This document shows, one piece after another, positions 44,984 through 52,002 of a DNA stretch of 64,000 nt. The stretch's first letter is position 1. The number at the start of each line of letters is the position of its first letter. The position numbers and the translations under genes were made by a program. The notes under the pieces were generated by a model, which had not been told where the DNA came from, did no database searches, and saw only the letters and a program-made list of their open reading frames with translations. Origin of the DNA: Colwellia sp. (lineage in GTDB: Bacteria; Pseudomonadota; Gammaproteobacteria; Enterobacterales; Alteromonadaceae); assembly GCA_013215655.1 (NCBI GenBank), contig JABSOX010000019.1, positions 1-64,000 of the forward strand, written 5' to 3'.

Positions 44984-45076
44984 GGCCTCACTAAGAGGAA
45001 AATAATAGTTGGTTAAAATAAGCGACGAAGGAGCAAAAACCAGCTGTTTTTTGTCCTTTTAAATGGCTTGTTATAA
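44984..45076 (-). repeat. attC site H
   Basis: Left end CCTAAGGCC replaces the usual CCTAACGCC (one C to G change at the crossover), far end GTTATAA (45070-45076). Class-I loop (GCGACGAAGGAGCAAAA). The altered crossover may prevent recombination. Confidence 0.8.
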
Positions 45077-45078
45077 CG

Positions 45079-45480
45079 CTATTTTGCCAATTCTCGTTCA
45101 TATATAGCAATCATCTGTTCTGTACCACCATTCGAATCGGTAGGCATTACCATTTGTTTAAATCGCCAACCATCAATAGCCCCTTCATTTAAGGCTTCGT
45201 CAACGTTAGAGATACCTTTTTTAAACCAACCATGATTGAATTTGATAGATATAGTTTTATATTCGTAGTTTTTCATAATTATGGATTCCTTGTAATCCAG
45301 ATCATGGATATCGACTTCAAGTGCTGCAGCTAGAGATTTTTTGGATTGTAGCGAAATAGTTGCCTCTTTCTCTATTCGCTGAATAGTTCTTAAATTTAAT
45401 CCTGAGGCGATAGCTAGCTCATCTTGAGACCAAAACTTTTCATTTCTTAATTCAAGTAGAAGTTTTGCATTTACTTTCAT
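45079..45480 (-). CDS. XRE-type HTH fused to DUF4177 domain (cassette)
   Basis: A 133-residue protein. Residues 5-60 are an XRE/Cro helix-turn-helix (LLLELRNEKFWSQDELAIASGLNLRTIQRIEKE). Residues 70-132 match DUF4177: YEYKTISIKFNHGW ... LNEGAIDGWRFKQMVMP ... MIAIYERELAK. A methionine (M68) begins the second domain, so the fusion could also allow internal initiation. It probably binds DNA in response to an unknown cue. Stop lies next to attC H. Confidence 0.75.
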   Translation of the reverse strand: MKVNAKLLLELRNEKFWSQDELAIASGLNLRTIQRIEKEATISLQSKKSLAAALEVDIHDLDYKESIIMKNYEYKTISIKFNHGWFKKGISNVDEALNEGAIDGWRFKQMVMPTDSNGGTEQMIAIYERELAK

Positions 45481-45600
45481 TTGATATTTATGACCTATTG
45501 GTTAGAGACAAGGTAAAGATATACTAATTGGATTTCATCCTTTACGACAGTAATACGAATACTTAGCGAAAGTTATACGGCAAACATACGACAACTAGCG

Positions 45601-45698
45601 TTATAACGCCCGTTAACAGGTTAAATAAAGTTGGCTAAAATAAGCGACGCAGGAGCAAAAGCCAACTATTTCTTGTCCTTTTAAGCAACTTGTTAGTT
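45601..45698 (-). repeat. attC site I
   Basis: Crossover TTATAAC (45601-45607), far end GTTAGTT (45692-45698). Class-I loop (GCGACGCAGGAGCAAAA), identical in the loop core to the plus-oriented site at 269. The 120 bases between it and the XRE start form an unusually long leader for a cassette. Confidence 0.85.
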
Positions 45699-46319
45699 TT
45701 AAATTTTGCGCTCAATGAGCAAGCTAATGCCAATAGAACCAATAAAAAAGGCACAACAACGATTAAATAATTGTCTCATATTCGGTTTTGAAAACCAATT
45801 ACGAAGGTACACACCGAAAATAGCGTATATAGAAATAGATAATAATTCCAAGAATAAGAATACAGCACCTAAAATGAAGAACTGTGAGCCTGCACTTTGA
45901 CTAGAATCAATAAATTGTGGTAGAAATGCTGTGAATATTAAAATAGCTTTTGGATTACCTGCAGCTAATAAAAACTCCTGTTTGGCAAGCTGGTATATAC
46001 CATTGTTGTCTTGATTTTGTTCTTCAACTTCTGGAACTTTCGAATTCCATAATTTATAAGCAACCCAAAATAAATAGAAAGCACCTATGATTTTTATTGT
46101 TAGGAAAATTGTTTCTGATGCATATAGAACGGTTGCTAACCCCGTAGCCGCTAAAAATATCATTACGATAAATGCTGCAATTCTGCCTAGCCCTGCACCA
46201 ACAGCATACTTAAAGCCATAACGTTGTGCATTAGCCATAGAAAGTAAATTGTTTGGCCCTGGTATCATGTTCAAAGCAAAACATGCTGGTATAAATAAAA
46301 CTAATATGAAGAAATCCAC
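45699..46319 (-). CDS. LysE/RhtB-family exporter (cassette)
   Basis: A 206-residue membrane protein with the LysE signature near the N-terminus (FALNMIPGPNNLLSMANAQRYGFKYAVGAGLG) and six hydrophobic segments; KQEFLLAAGNPKAILIFTAFLPQF is the typical second-half motif. These proteins export amino acids such as threonine, homoserine or lysine, or related compounds. Full length, so likely functional. The start is 20 bases from the attC J crossover. Confidence 0.88.
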   Translation of the reverse strand: MDFFILVLFIPACFALNMIPGPNNLLSMANAQRYGFKYAVGAGLGRIAAFIVMIFLAATGLATVLYASETIFLTIKIIGAFYLFWVAYKLWNSKVPEVEEQNQDNNGIYQLAKQEFLLAAGNPKAILIFTAFLPQFIDSSQSAGSQFFILGAVFLFLELLSISIYAIFGVYLRNWFSKPNMRQLFNRCCAFFIGSIGISLLIERKI

Positions 46320-46338
46320 GTGCCGAATGATCCTTTAA

Positions 46339-46433
46339 AACTAACGCCCTGTTAAGGGGCAAATTGTAGTTGGCTAAAATGTGAAGCGCAGCGGAACCAG
46401 CCAACTTATTTGTCCCGCTTGAACAGCTTATAA
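46339..46433 (-). repeat. attC site J
   Basis: Crossover AACTAAC (46339-46345), far end CTTATAA (46427-46433). Class-III loop (GTGAAGCGCAGCGGAACC) but with GTTGGCT arms. Confidence 0.85.
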
Positions 46434-46436
46434 GTT

Positions 46437-46694
46437 TTAACTCTTATATGAACAAGCTATTTTTCCATCTTTTGTCCATTCACGATAACTTGAGCCACCA
46501 ATCATTTTATAATGGTTGCACCTAGCTTCGTTGCCATAAGATGTTTGCCTACCTGATATTACAGAAGATATAACACCATCAATAACTTCTTCAGATGACC
46601 AAGGCCTAATATTTAAAGTGGAGCAACCTGAAAGTCCTAGTACAATAAACACTAGTAAAATACGTTTCATATTATTTAAAAAGTCCATTTTCAT
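46437..46694 (-). CDS. Small lipoprotein (cassette)
   Basis: An 85-residue protein with a lipoprotein signal: KRILLVFIVLGLSGC puts the lipidated cysteine at about residue 24. The mature part is polar with two more cysteines (NEARCNHYKMI and KIACSYKS) that may pair. GGAG is better spaced to the second ATG (46688). No family recognised. Located in the outer or inner membrane leaflet facing the periplasm. Confidence 0.7.
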   Translation of the reverse strand: MKMDFLNNMKRILLVFIVLGLSGCSTLNIRPWSSEEVIDGVISSVISGRQTSYGNEARCNHYKMIGGSSYREWTKDGKIACSYKS

Positions 46695-46712
46695 ACTCCA
46701 ATGTGGAGAAAT

Positions 46713-46812
46713 TTATAACGCCCGCTTAAGCGGACAAAAATAGTTGGCTAAAATATTGATCACAGTGAAAACAGCCAACTGTAAATTTTCCTGCTTAATT
46801 GACTAGTTAGTT
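46713..46812 (-). repeat. attC site K
   Basis: Crossover TTATAAC (46713-46719), far end GTTAGTT (46806-46812), which contains the next gene's stop. Class-IV loop (TTGATCACAGTGAAAAC). Confidence 0.85.
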
Positions 46813-47151
46813 TTTCATTACACCAGCACGTCTTTTAGCATAATAAATTGCTAGACCACAAATGATTATAAAAAGACTGTAGAAACTTACTTGATACTCC
46901 CACGGTACTTGTGGCAATGAACCATAAAGCCGAAGACTATCATTAACGATAAATATACCAATTCCCGAAATTACAGCTGTAACTTTAAAGTAAAATATAT
47001 TTCCAGTCTTAATTGTAACTATAGATATAACTAATATTAACAGAGTAATAAATGATGCTAGGGCTGACATTGCACCGGGCACTATACTTGGCGCAAGAAC
47101 TATTACCTCGATTAGAATACACATCCACCCTAAGACTTTTAAAGACACCAT
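46807..47151 (-). CDS. Four-helix membrane protein (cassette)
   Basis: About 114 residues; start 47151 because AAGGAGGA directly precedes that ATG, while the longer frame would begin in attC L. Hydrophobic segments: VLGWMCILIEVIVLAPSIV, SALASFITLLILVISIVTI, FKVTAVISGIGIFIV and YSLFIIICGLAIYYA, then a basic KRRAGVMKN tail. Unknown family; inner membrane. Confidence 0.65.
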   Translation of the reverse strand: MVSLKVLGWMCILIEVIVLAPSIVPGAMSALASFITLLILVISIVTIKTGNIFYFKVTAVISGIGIFIVNDSLRLYGSLPQVPWEYQVSFYSLFIIICGLAIYYAKRRAGVMKN

Positions 47152-47163
47152 TCCTCCTTGAAA

Positions 47164-47265
47164 CACTAACGCCGTTTTAAGCGGCGAGTAATAGCTTGCT
47201 AAAATGTGAAACGAAGTGGAACCGAGCAAGCTGTTACGAGTCCGACTTGAAAACCCTTGTTTGGT
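47164..47265 (-). repeat. attC site L
   Basis: Crossover CACTAAC (47164-47170), far end near GTTTGGT (47259-47265). Class-III, nearly identical to site G over the whole length, including the AGCTTGCT arms. Confidence 0.85.
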
Positions 47266-47571
47266 TTACTTATAACCTGACAGCACAACTTTTTCACTTT
47301 TGTCTAACTCGATAATACATTGGTTAGTGACAAAGTAGAGCTTACTACTAAACACAATAATTGAACCTTTTTCATTAATAGTCATTTTATATTTGGACAG
47401 TTCGGCTGTTTCCAATTGCTTAACTACATTTGATTTCGTTATACCAGCCGAAAAATTACCGCAAAGATAGAATATTTCATCTTGGGCTATTTTCCAAAAA
47501 ATTGTACATGAAGTAATAAAAGCAACAATAACTAAAAGGCTAATCAGTATTTTTTTAATTTTCAGCTTCAT
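47266..47571 (-). CDS. Small single-pass membrane protein (cassette)
   Basis: A 101-residue protein with a basic N-terminus (MKLKIKKI), one membrane helix (ILISLLVIVAFITSCTIFW, about 8-26) and a periplasmic domain of about 70 residues with two cysteines (YLCGNF and NQCIIEL). The S-C in the helix is not a good lipobox. Unknown family. Confidence 0.6.
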   Translation of the reverse strand: MKLKIKKILISLLVIVAFITSCTIFWKIAQDEIFYLCGNFSAGITKSNVVKQLETAELSKYKMTINEKGSIIVFSSKLYFVTNQCIIELDKSEKVVLSGYK

Positions 47572-47597
47572 CCTGATGCTCCCTGATATTCTCGTAA

Positions 47598-47715
47598 ACC
47601 TAACGCCTACTTAAGCGGGAAAATATTGTTGGCTATAATGTTGAACGGAGTGAAAACAGCCAACTGTATTTTTTTCGTTTGAAGTTCTTGAATGCTACTT
47701 TTCAACTTGTTAGCA
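47598..47715 (-). repeat. attC site M
   Basis: Crossover ACCTAAC (47598-47604), far end near GTTAGCA (47709-47715). At about 118 bp the longest site here; class-IV loop (TTGAACGGAGTGAAAAC), with extra bases in the outer arm. Confidence 0.8.
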
Positions 47716-47721
47716 AAGTTA

Positions 47722-48033
47722 TTAACTTTGACCTACAACATTATAAAAAACAGGTTTAACTTCTTCGTACATATCCATTAATTGAGCAGGGATCGGCTCT
47801 CCTGGTCTTGCTGGCCCAAGAATATCAAATAGCTCAGTAATATGAACATCTAAAGCTTCCTGACTTTCCCACTGCTCGTACAATACAAACTCGGTGAGTT
47901 TATCCATGTTTTGGTTAAAGGTATAAGCAATACATCCTTTTTTTGATGTCTTCTCAACCAATAAATTTATTAAATCTAGAAACTCGGAAATTTTTGACTC
48001 GTAAACTTTTGCATGAATCATTATCGTGAGCAT
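47722..48033 (-). CDS. ABM-domain (antibiotic biosynthesis monooxygenase-like) protein, cassette
   Basis: A 103-residue protein; start 48033 because GAGGAAT lies 4 bases before ATG. The ferredoxin-like ABM fold is visible: TIMIHAKVYESKISEFLDLINLLVEKTSKKGCIAYTFNQN, then FVLYEQWESQEALDVHITELF. Such small dimeric proteins include quinol monooxygenases (YgiN) and heme-degrading enzymes, but no heme-binding residue is evident. First gene of the array as preserved. Confidence 0.75.
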   Translation of the reverse strand: MLTIMIHAKVYESKISEFLDLINLLVEKTSKKGCIAYTFNQNMDKLTEFVLYEQWESQEALDVHITELFDILGPARPGEPIPAQLMDMYEEVKPVFYNVVGQS

Positions 48034-48072
48034 ACTAATTCCTCGGTTAATTTGCACATGCTACTTCTAGCT

Positions 48073-48150
48073 GCATAACGCTCATTTAAGGGGCTGATAA
48101 TAGTTTGCTAAAATTGTGTAGCGAAGCGAAACCGAGCAAACGGTTAGAGT
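48073..48150 (-). repeat. attC site N, truncated
   Basis: The crossover GCATAAC (48073-48079), class-III loop (GTGTAGCGAAGCGAAACC) and both inner arms (AGTTTGCT / AGCAAAC) are present. The outer 5' half found in G and L is replaced by unrelated sequence after about 48146, so the array is broken here. Confidence 0.75.
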
Positions 48151-48305
48151 AGAGATGATCTACCATAGGAATTTCCCTGCTAACTATTTTTCCTAAATTG
48201 GAGTGTACATCTTGAATATTAAAAGCTCCCCGTACGATGTAAGTCTATTAAGAAGTCCTTGAGCACTCTACAATCCTTGTTTTATTGTTACCTTTAAATA
48301 AAGAG

Positions 48306-48331
48306 TGGCTACTTATAAATTTAAGTAGCCA
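48306..48331 (-). terminator. Intrinsic terminator after lgt
   Basis: TGGCTACTTA-TAAATT-TAAGTAGCCA is a perfect stem; on the minus strand it is followed by CTCTTTATTT. It sits 26 bases beyond the lgt stop. Confidence 0.6.
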
Positions 48332-48356
48332 AAGATTGACTTATATAGTCCAATTT

Positions 48357-49139
48357 TTAGATGTTTTTCTTTTTAATTGACCATATTAATAAAACAACAC
48401 CCGCGATGAAGAAAGGGATACTGAGCAGTTGTCCGGTGTTTAATACCAGTTCGCTGGCGTAAGCCGCCTGTTTTTGTTTGACATTTTCAATTAAAAAGCG
48501 AGCGGTGAAGGTTAAAATTAAAAATACGCCCAATAACGAGCCATGGGGTGTTTTTTCTTTGAATTTTCTATAACCAGCAATAAGTACCAGAAATATAAAT
48601 AGATAAGCAATGGCTTCATATAACTGTGCAGGATGGCGAGGAGTATTATCAATACGTGCAAAAATAATTGCCCAAGGCACATCACTGGCATTGCCTAATA
48701 TTTCAGAGTTGACAAAATTAGCGCTACGTACAAATACACCAAATAATGCTGTGCCAATAGCTAATCTATCTAATAACCATAAATAGCTGACTTGATGTTT
48801 TTTTACATAAAAATAAATGGCGATAATTACACCTAAACCACCTCCATGACTGGCTAAACCACCTTCCCAAATCGCAATGATTTTTAAGGGATTAGCAAAG
48901 TAATATTGTGGATCGTAGAAAAAACAATGACCTAAGCGGGCACCAACGATAATACCAAAAACAACATAACCGAGCAGTGTATCGAGGGATTCTACCGATT
49001 GTTTTTCAGTGACATAAATCCACTTCATTACCTGTAAACCAGATAAAATTGCCGCTGCAAATAAAGCGCCGTACCAATGTATTTTAAAACTGCCTAATGA
49101 TAATAAAACAGGGTCTACGTTCCAGACTAAATGTTCCAA
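48357..49139 (-). CDS. lgt: Prolipoprotein diacylglyceryl transferase
   Basis: A 260-residue inner-membrane enzyme with seven hydrophobic segments and the Lgt landmarks: GARLGHCFFYDP, IWEGGLASHGGGLGV (the HGG motif), RSANFVNSEILG and PRHPAQLYEA. It adds diacylglycerol to the lipobox cysteine of prolipoproteins. The SANFVNSEILG and RIDNTPRHPAQLYEA forms differ from the usual gammaproteobacterial RxGNFINGELWG, so it may be a second, transferred copy. It follows lspA by 37 bases in the same direction. Confidence 0.88.
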   Translation of the reverse strand: MEHLVWNVDPVLLSLGSFKIHWYGALFAAAILSGLQVMKWIYVTEKQSVESLDTLLGYVVFGIIVGARLGHCFFYDPQYYFANPLKIIAIWEGGLASHGGGLGVIIAIYFYVKKHQVSYLWLLDRLAIGTALFGVFVRSANFVNSEILGNASDVPWAIIFARIDNTPRHPAQLYEAIAYLFIFLVLIAGYRKFKEKTPHGSLLGVFLILTFTARFLIENVKQKQAAYASELVLNTGQLLSIPFFIAGVVLLIWSIKKKNI

Positions 49140-49176
49140 TGAAATATCCTAACTAGTTGTTTTTATATTTAATAAT

Positions 49177-49698
49177 TTATTTGTTTTTTACTTCTTTCGG
49201 TTGAAAGAGTATAAACAATAATAAACCTAACATAATTGCTACGTCGGCAATATTAAATATTCCGGTACGTAATGATCCTATACCCATATTAATAAAGTCT
49301 ATGACAGCCCCGTTGTTGGTGATCCGATCAAAAAGGTTGCTAACTCCACCTGAAAAGACTAAAGATAAGCCAGTTAAGGATAACCTCGTAAGTTCTTGAT
49401 TCTTAATTAAGTACCACAGTAAACCGATGAGTAATAATGAGACTAATACCACAAATAAGCCAAAGCGCATCTCTTCACTTAAATTATTACCTAAACCTAA
49501 AAATACGCCCGAATTCTCGGTATAACCAATACGTACGGTATCATATATATAACTTTGACTATCGTCTGCGTAAGAATATTGTGGTAAATGTTCGGCAGCG
49601 ATCGATTTTGTTGCTTGATCTAAAATAATGGATAAAAGTGATACAAGAATGATGATGGTTAATCTTCGGTAAAGGGTCATTATTAGTGATGATTCCAT
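49177..49698 (-). CDS. lspA: Lipoprotein signal peptidase
   Basis: A 173-residue (167 from the second ATG) aspartic peptidase with four membrane helices: LDQATKSIA near the first helix, ENSGVFLGLG, GGVSNLFDRITNNGAVIDF and FNIADVAIMLG. The two catalytic aspartates lie in the VIDF and NIAD motifs. It removes signal peptides from lipoproteins after Lgt. The usual partners (ileS, ribF, fkpB, ispH) are absent; pairing with an unusual lgt suggests an accessory module. Confidence 0.88.
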   Translation of the reverse strand: MESSLIMTLYRRLTIIILVSLLSIILDQATKSIAAEHLPQYSYADDSQSYIYDTVRIGYTENSGVFLGLGNNLSEEMRFGLFVVLVSLLLIGLLWYLIKNQELTRLSLTGLSLVFSGGVSNLFDRITNNGAVIDFINMGIGSLRTGIFNIADVAIMLGLLLFILFQPKEVKNK

Positions 49699-49782
49699 AG
49701 GTTATTTTGGTCGGAGATTATAAAGAGTATTTATGATTATTTCGATAGAAAATAATCAAGTGTTTGTAAGTGAATTTGTAAC

Positions 49783-50196
49783 TTATATTTGCTCAAAGCT
49801 TAATTTATTAGCAATCAGGTTTAATATTTTTTTAATTTTAGCTTGGATAAATCCTGCTAATAACTTTGGTTGTTGCACTAGTAGTATGATTTCTGAGTCG
49901 GTTATAGCGATATAACAGTTGATTTTGTTCTCGGCTACGTTGTGATAGCTTAAAACATCATCAGCGAATTCATCTTGAGGAATAGCAGACTCTTGCATTT
50001 TTTGAAAATAAAAACTTGCTGGCGTTTCCAAAGATAAATGGATCATTAAGATGTTTTCTTCGTCGCCATACCAACCCGCGGTTAATGTTTGAAAGTTAAA
50101 CTGGGCTTCTAGTTTATTGGATACTGAGCTGAGCTTTGCAAACTTATCAAGCAATTCTTTACTGGCTTGAATTGATATCGGTAGTTGTACAGTCAT
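49783..50196 (-). CDS. Conserved hypothetical cytoplasmic protein
   Basis: A 137-residue soluble protein with mixed alpha/beta pattern: QASKELLDKFAKLSSVSNKLEAQFNF, a W-x-GDEENILMIHLSLETPASFYF strand pair, and a helical C-terminus (GFIQAKIKKILNLIANKL). No motif known to me. It stands between lspA (85 bases downstream) and the MocR gene and is not clearly in an operon with either. Confidence 0.5.
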   Translation of the reverse strand: MTVQLPISIQASKELLDKFAKLSSVSNKLEAQFNFQTLTAGWYGDEENILMIHLSLETPASFYFQKMQESAIPQDEFADDVLSYHNVAENKINCYIAITDSEIILLVQQPKLLAGFIQAKIKKILNLIANKLSFEQI

Positions 50197-50317
50197 AACA
50201 TGAATTAATGATAAGTGATTGATAATCGAGAATATCGACTTTTAAGAAATTAGCAATATTTAAAATCAACTAAGTCTTGGTTTGGGCATCGTTTTGAATA
50301 TTGATTTGAGCTTTGAT

Positions 50318-51865
50318 TTAGGTATTGATTTGATCATTAGCCAAAGCCATTAATTTATCGATACCTTGGTGCTGTTCCTTTTCACTAAGGCGTGAAAAAC
50401 CTAACCTGAGATGCCTTGATTTACTAATTTTAACGTCACTAAAACAGCTTTCGTCTTGAATTAAAATACCTTGTTTTAACGCCGTTTCAGCTAATAATGC
50501 ACAATCGACGTTAAGTTTAAGCCATATGCTTAAACCACTTTTAGCTAAAGTATAATGAATACTTAATTGTGGGGATTGTTTTTGATGATGTTTTAATACA
50601 GTGTCAGTGAACAGACGCCTGCTTTGATAGCGCTTGGTAGAACGAAGTATATGTCGAGAAAAACCACCTTCTGTCATCCACAAAGCGAGGGCTCGTTGGG
50701 TCATACTTTCATTTTTATGGCTCATTGTTTGTCGTAACTTTATCAGTTGCTTAAAAACTAATGCAGGCGCGCTAATAAAACCAATACGGGCGCCAGGGTA
50801 CAATATCTTTGAAAAGGTACTGAGGTAAATGATCAATTGCTGTGGATCATGACTTGCCATCGGTGGTGTTATTTGTGAAGTAAAGTGATATTCGTGGTCA
50901 TAATCATCTTCAATAATAATGACGTTATGTTCTCTGGCTAATTGAACTATTTGCTCTCGTTGTTTAGTACTTAATGATTGTGTTGTTGGGTAATGATTAT
51001 CAGGTGTTAAATATAGTAACTTAATTTTTTGTTGTTTTAGTTTACTAGCAAGGTCACCAATGTCTAAATTTTGTTGGTCATTTTTAATCTTGATTAACGT
51101 TGCACCATTTTCCTTAAAAGCAGACCAAGCATGTTGATAGCCTAATTGTGATACGGCAACTTTATCGCCTTTATTTAATAACAATCGCGAAATCATAAAG
51201 ATAGCTTCTTGTGAACCACTAGTGATAAATACCGGACGATTAGTAATGTTTCGCGTGCAATGTAAATAATGCTTAATTGCGGTAATTAATTGTGGCTGAC
51301 CTTGGGCGTGTTCATAACTAAAATCACTTTTGTCTGGATAATTCATTACATGGGCGAGATGACGTCTAAATTCTGTAAAAGGGAAGTGCTCAAAATCAGG
51401 TGTGCCAGCAATGAAATTGTACTGAATATTGTCACTGCTCTCTGAAAAAACATTATGACTAACGTTATTAAACTGCCAATCGGTAAATAACGTCTCATTG
51501 ACTATTCTTGACTGAGTATGACAATTGTTCGTTAATTTTTTATCAACAACCTTTTTATCAACAACAAAATAGCCTGACTTTTCTTTCGCATAGAGTATAT
51601 CTTGAGCGATCAATTCATTGAGGGCATTTACAATGGTTTGTCTGGCAACTCCAAATTGCTGCGCTAAAGTCCTGCTTGATGGTAGTTTCTGTCCAGCGGT
51701 GAGTTTATTTTGCGCAATACTATTTTTAATCGCTTTTATGACTCTTAAATAAAGAGCTACCTTTTTGTCATCATTACCCGTATTAACAAGTGGAGAAAAT
51801 TTAAAAGTAAAACTCAATTTTTGTGATGCCTGAAATAAACAAGTAACTATCATTTCAGAATTCAA
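50318..51865 (-). CDS. MocR/PdxR-type regulator (GntR HTH plus aminotransferase domain)
   Basis: A 515-residue protein. Residues 33-105 are a GntR winged helix (RVIKAIKNSIAQNKLTAGQKLPSSRTLAQQFGVARQTIVNALNELIAQDIL). From about 145 it is an aspartate-aminotransferase fold: ITSGSQEAIFMISRLLLNKGDKVAV, IIEDDYDHEYHF, and YLSTFSKILYPGARIGF, whose lysine should bind PLP. MocR regulators usually control PLP synthesis or amino-acid genes; the divergent phosphoesterase gene starts 138 bases away. Confidence 0.88.
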   Translation of the reverse strand: MNSEMIVTCLFQASQKLSFTFKFSPLVNTGNDDKKVALYLRVIKAIKNSIAQNKLTAGQKLPSSRTLAQQFGVARQTIVNALNELIAQDILYAKEKSGYFVVDKKVVDKKLTNNCHTQSRIVNETLFTDWQFNNVSHNVFSESSDNIQYNFIAGTPDFEHFPFTEFRRHLAHVMNYPDKSDFSYEHAQGQPQLITAIKHYLHCTRNITNRPVFITSGSQEAIFMISRLLLNKGDKVAVSQLGYQHAWSAFKENGATLIKIKNDQQNLDIGDLASKLKQQKIKLLYLTPDNHYPTTQSLSTKQREQIVQLAREHNVIIIEDDYDHEYHFTSQITPPMASHDPQQLIIYLSTFSKILYPGARIGFISAPALVFKQLIKLRQTMSHKNESMTQRALALWMTEGGFSRHILRSTKRYQSRRLFTDTVLKHHQKQSPQLSIHYTLAKSGLSIWLKLNVDCALLAETALKQGILIQDESCFSDVKISKSRHLRLGFSRLSEKEQHQGIDKLMALANDQINT

Positions 51866-52002
51866 TACAACTCACAATAGTTATCCTCTTGTGCTATTGC
51901 CAACTCTATAATCTGGCCTAGATAAATAAATGCATCTGGCACTGTAGAAAAAGTATCTGTTTTATAAAATGAAGAAATATTTTATTTATTAGAGTGAATG
52001 TG

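Larger units (their letters stand above)
40732..48150 (-). mobile_element. Integron cassette array without integrase (CALIN)
   Basis: Thirteen short genes, all read on the minus strand, are separated by 14 homologous attC sites of about 75-118 bp; each gene's stop lies in or near the 5' end of the next site. One further cassette position holds an IS110-family fragment. No gene for a tyrosine recombinase (IntI) and no attI was found at either end. The right end stops in a broken attC and the left end holds a decayed attC and a MITE. The near-identity among sites is what is seen in sedentary chromosomal integrons. Confidence 0.88.
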
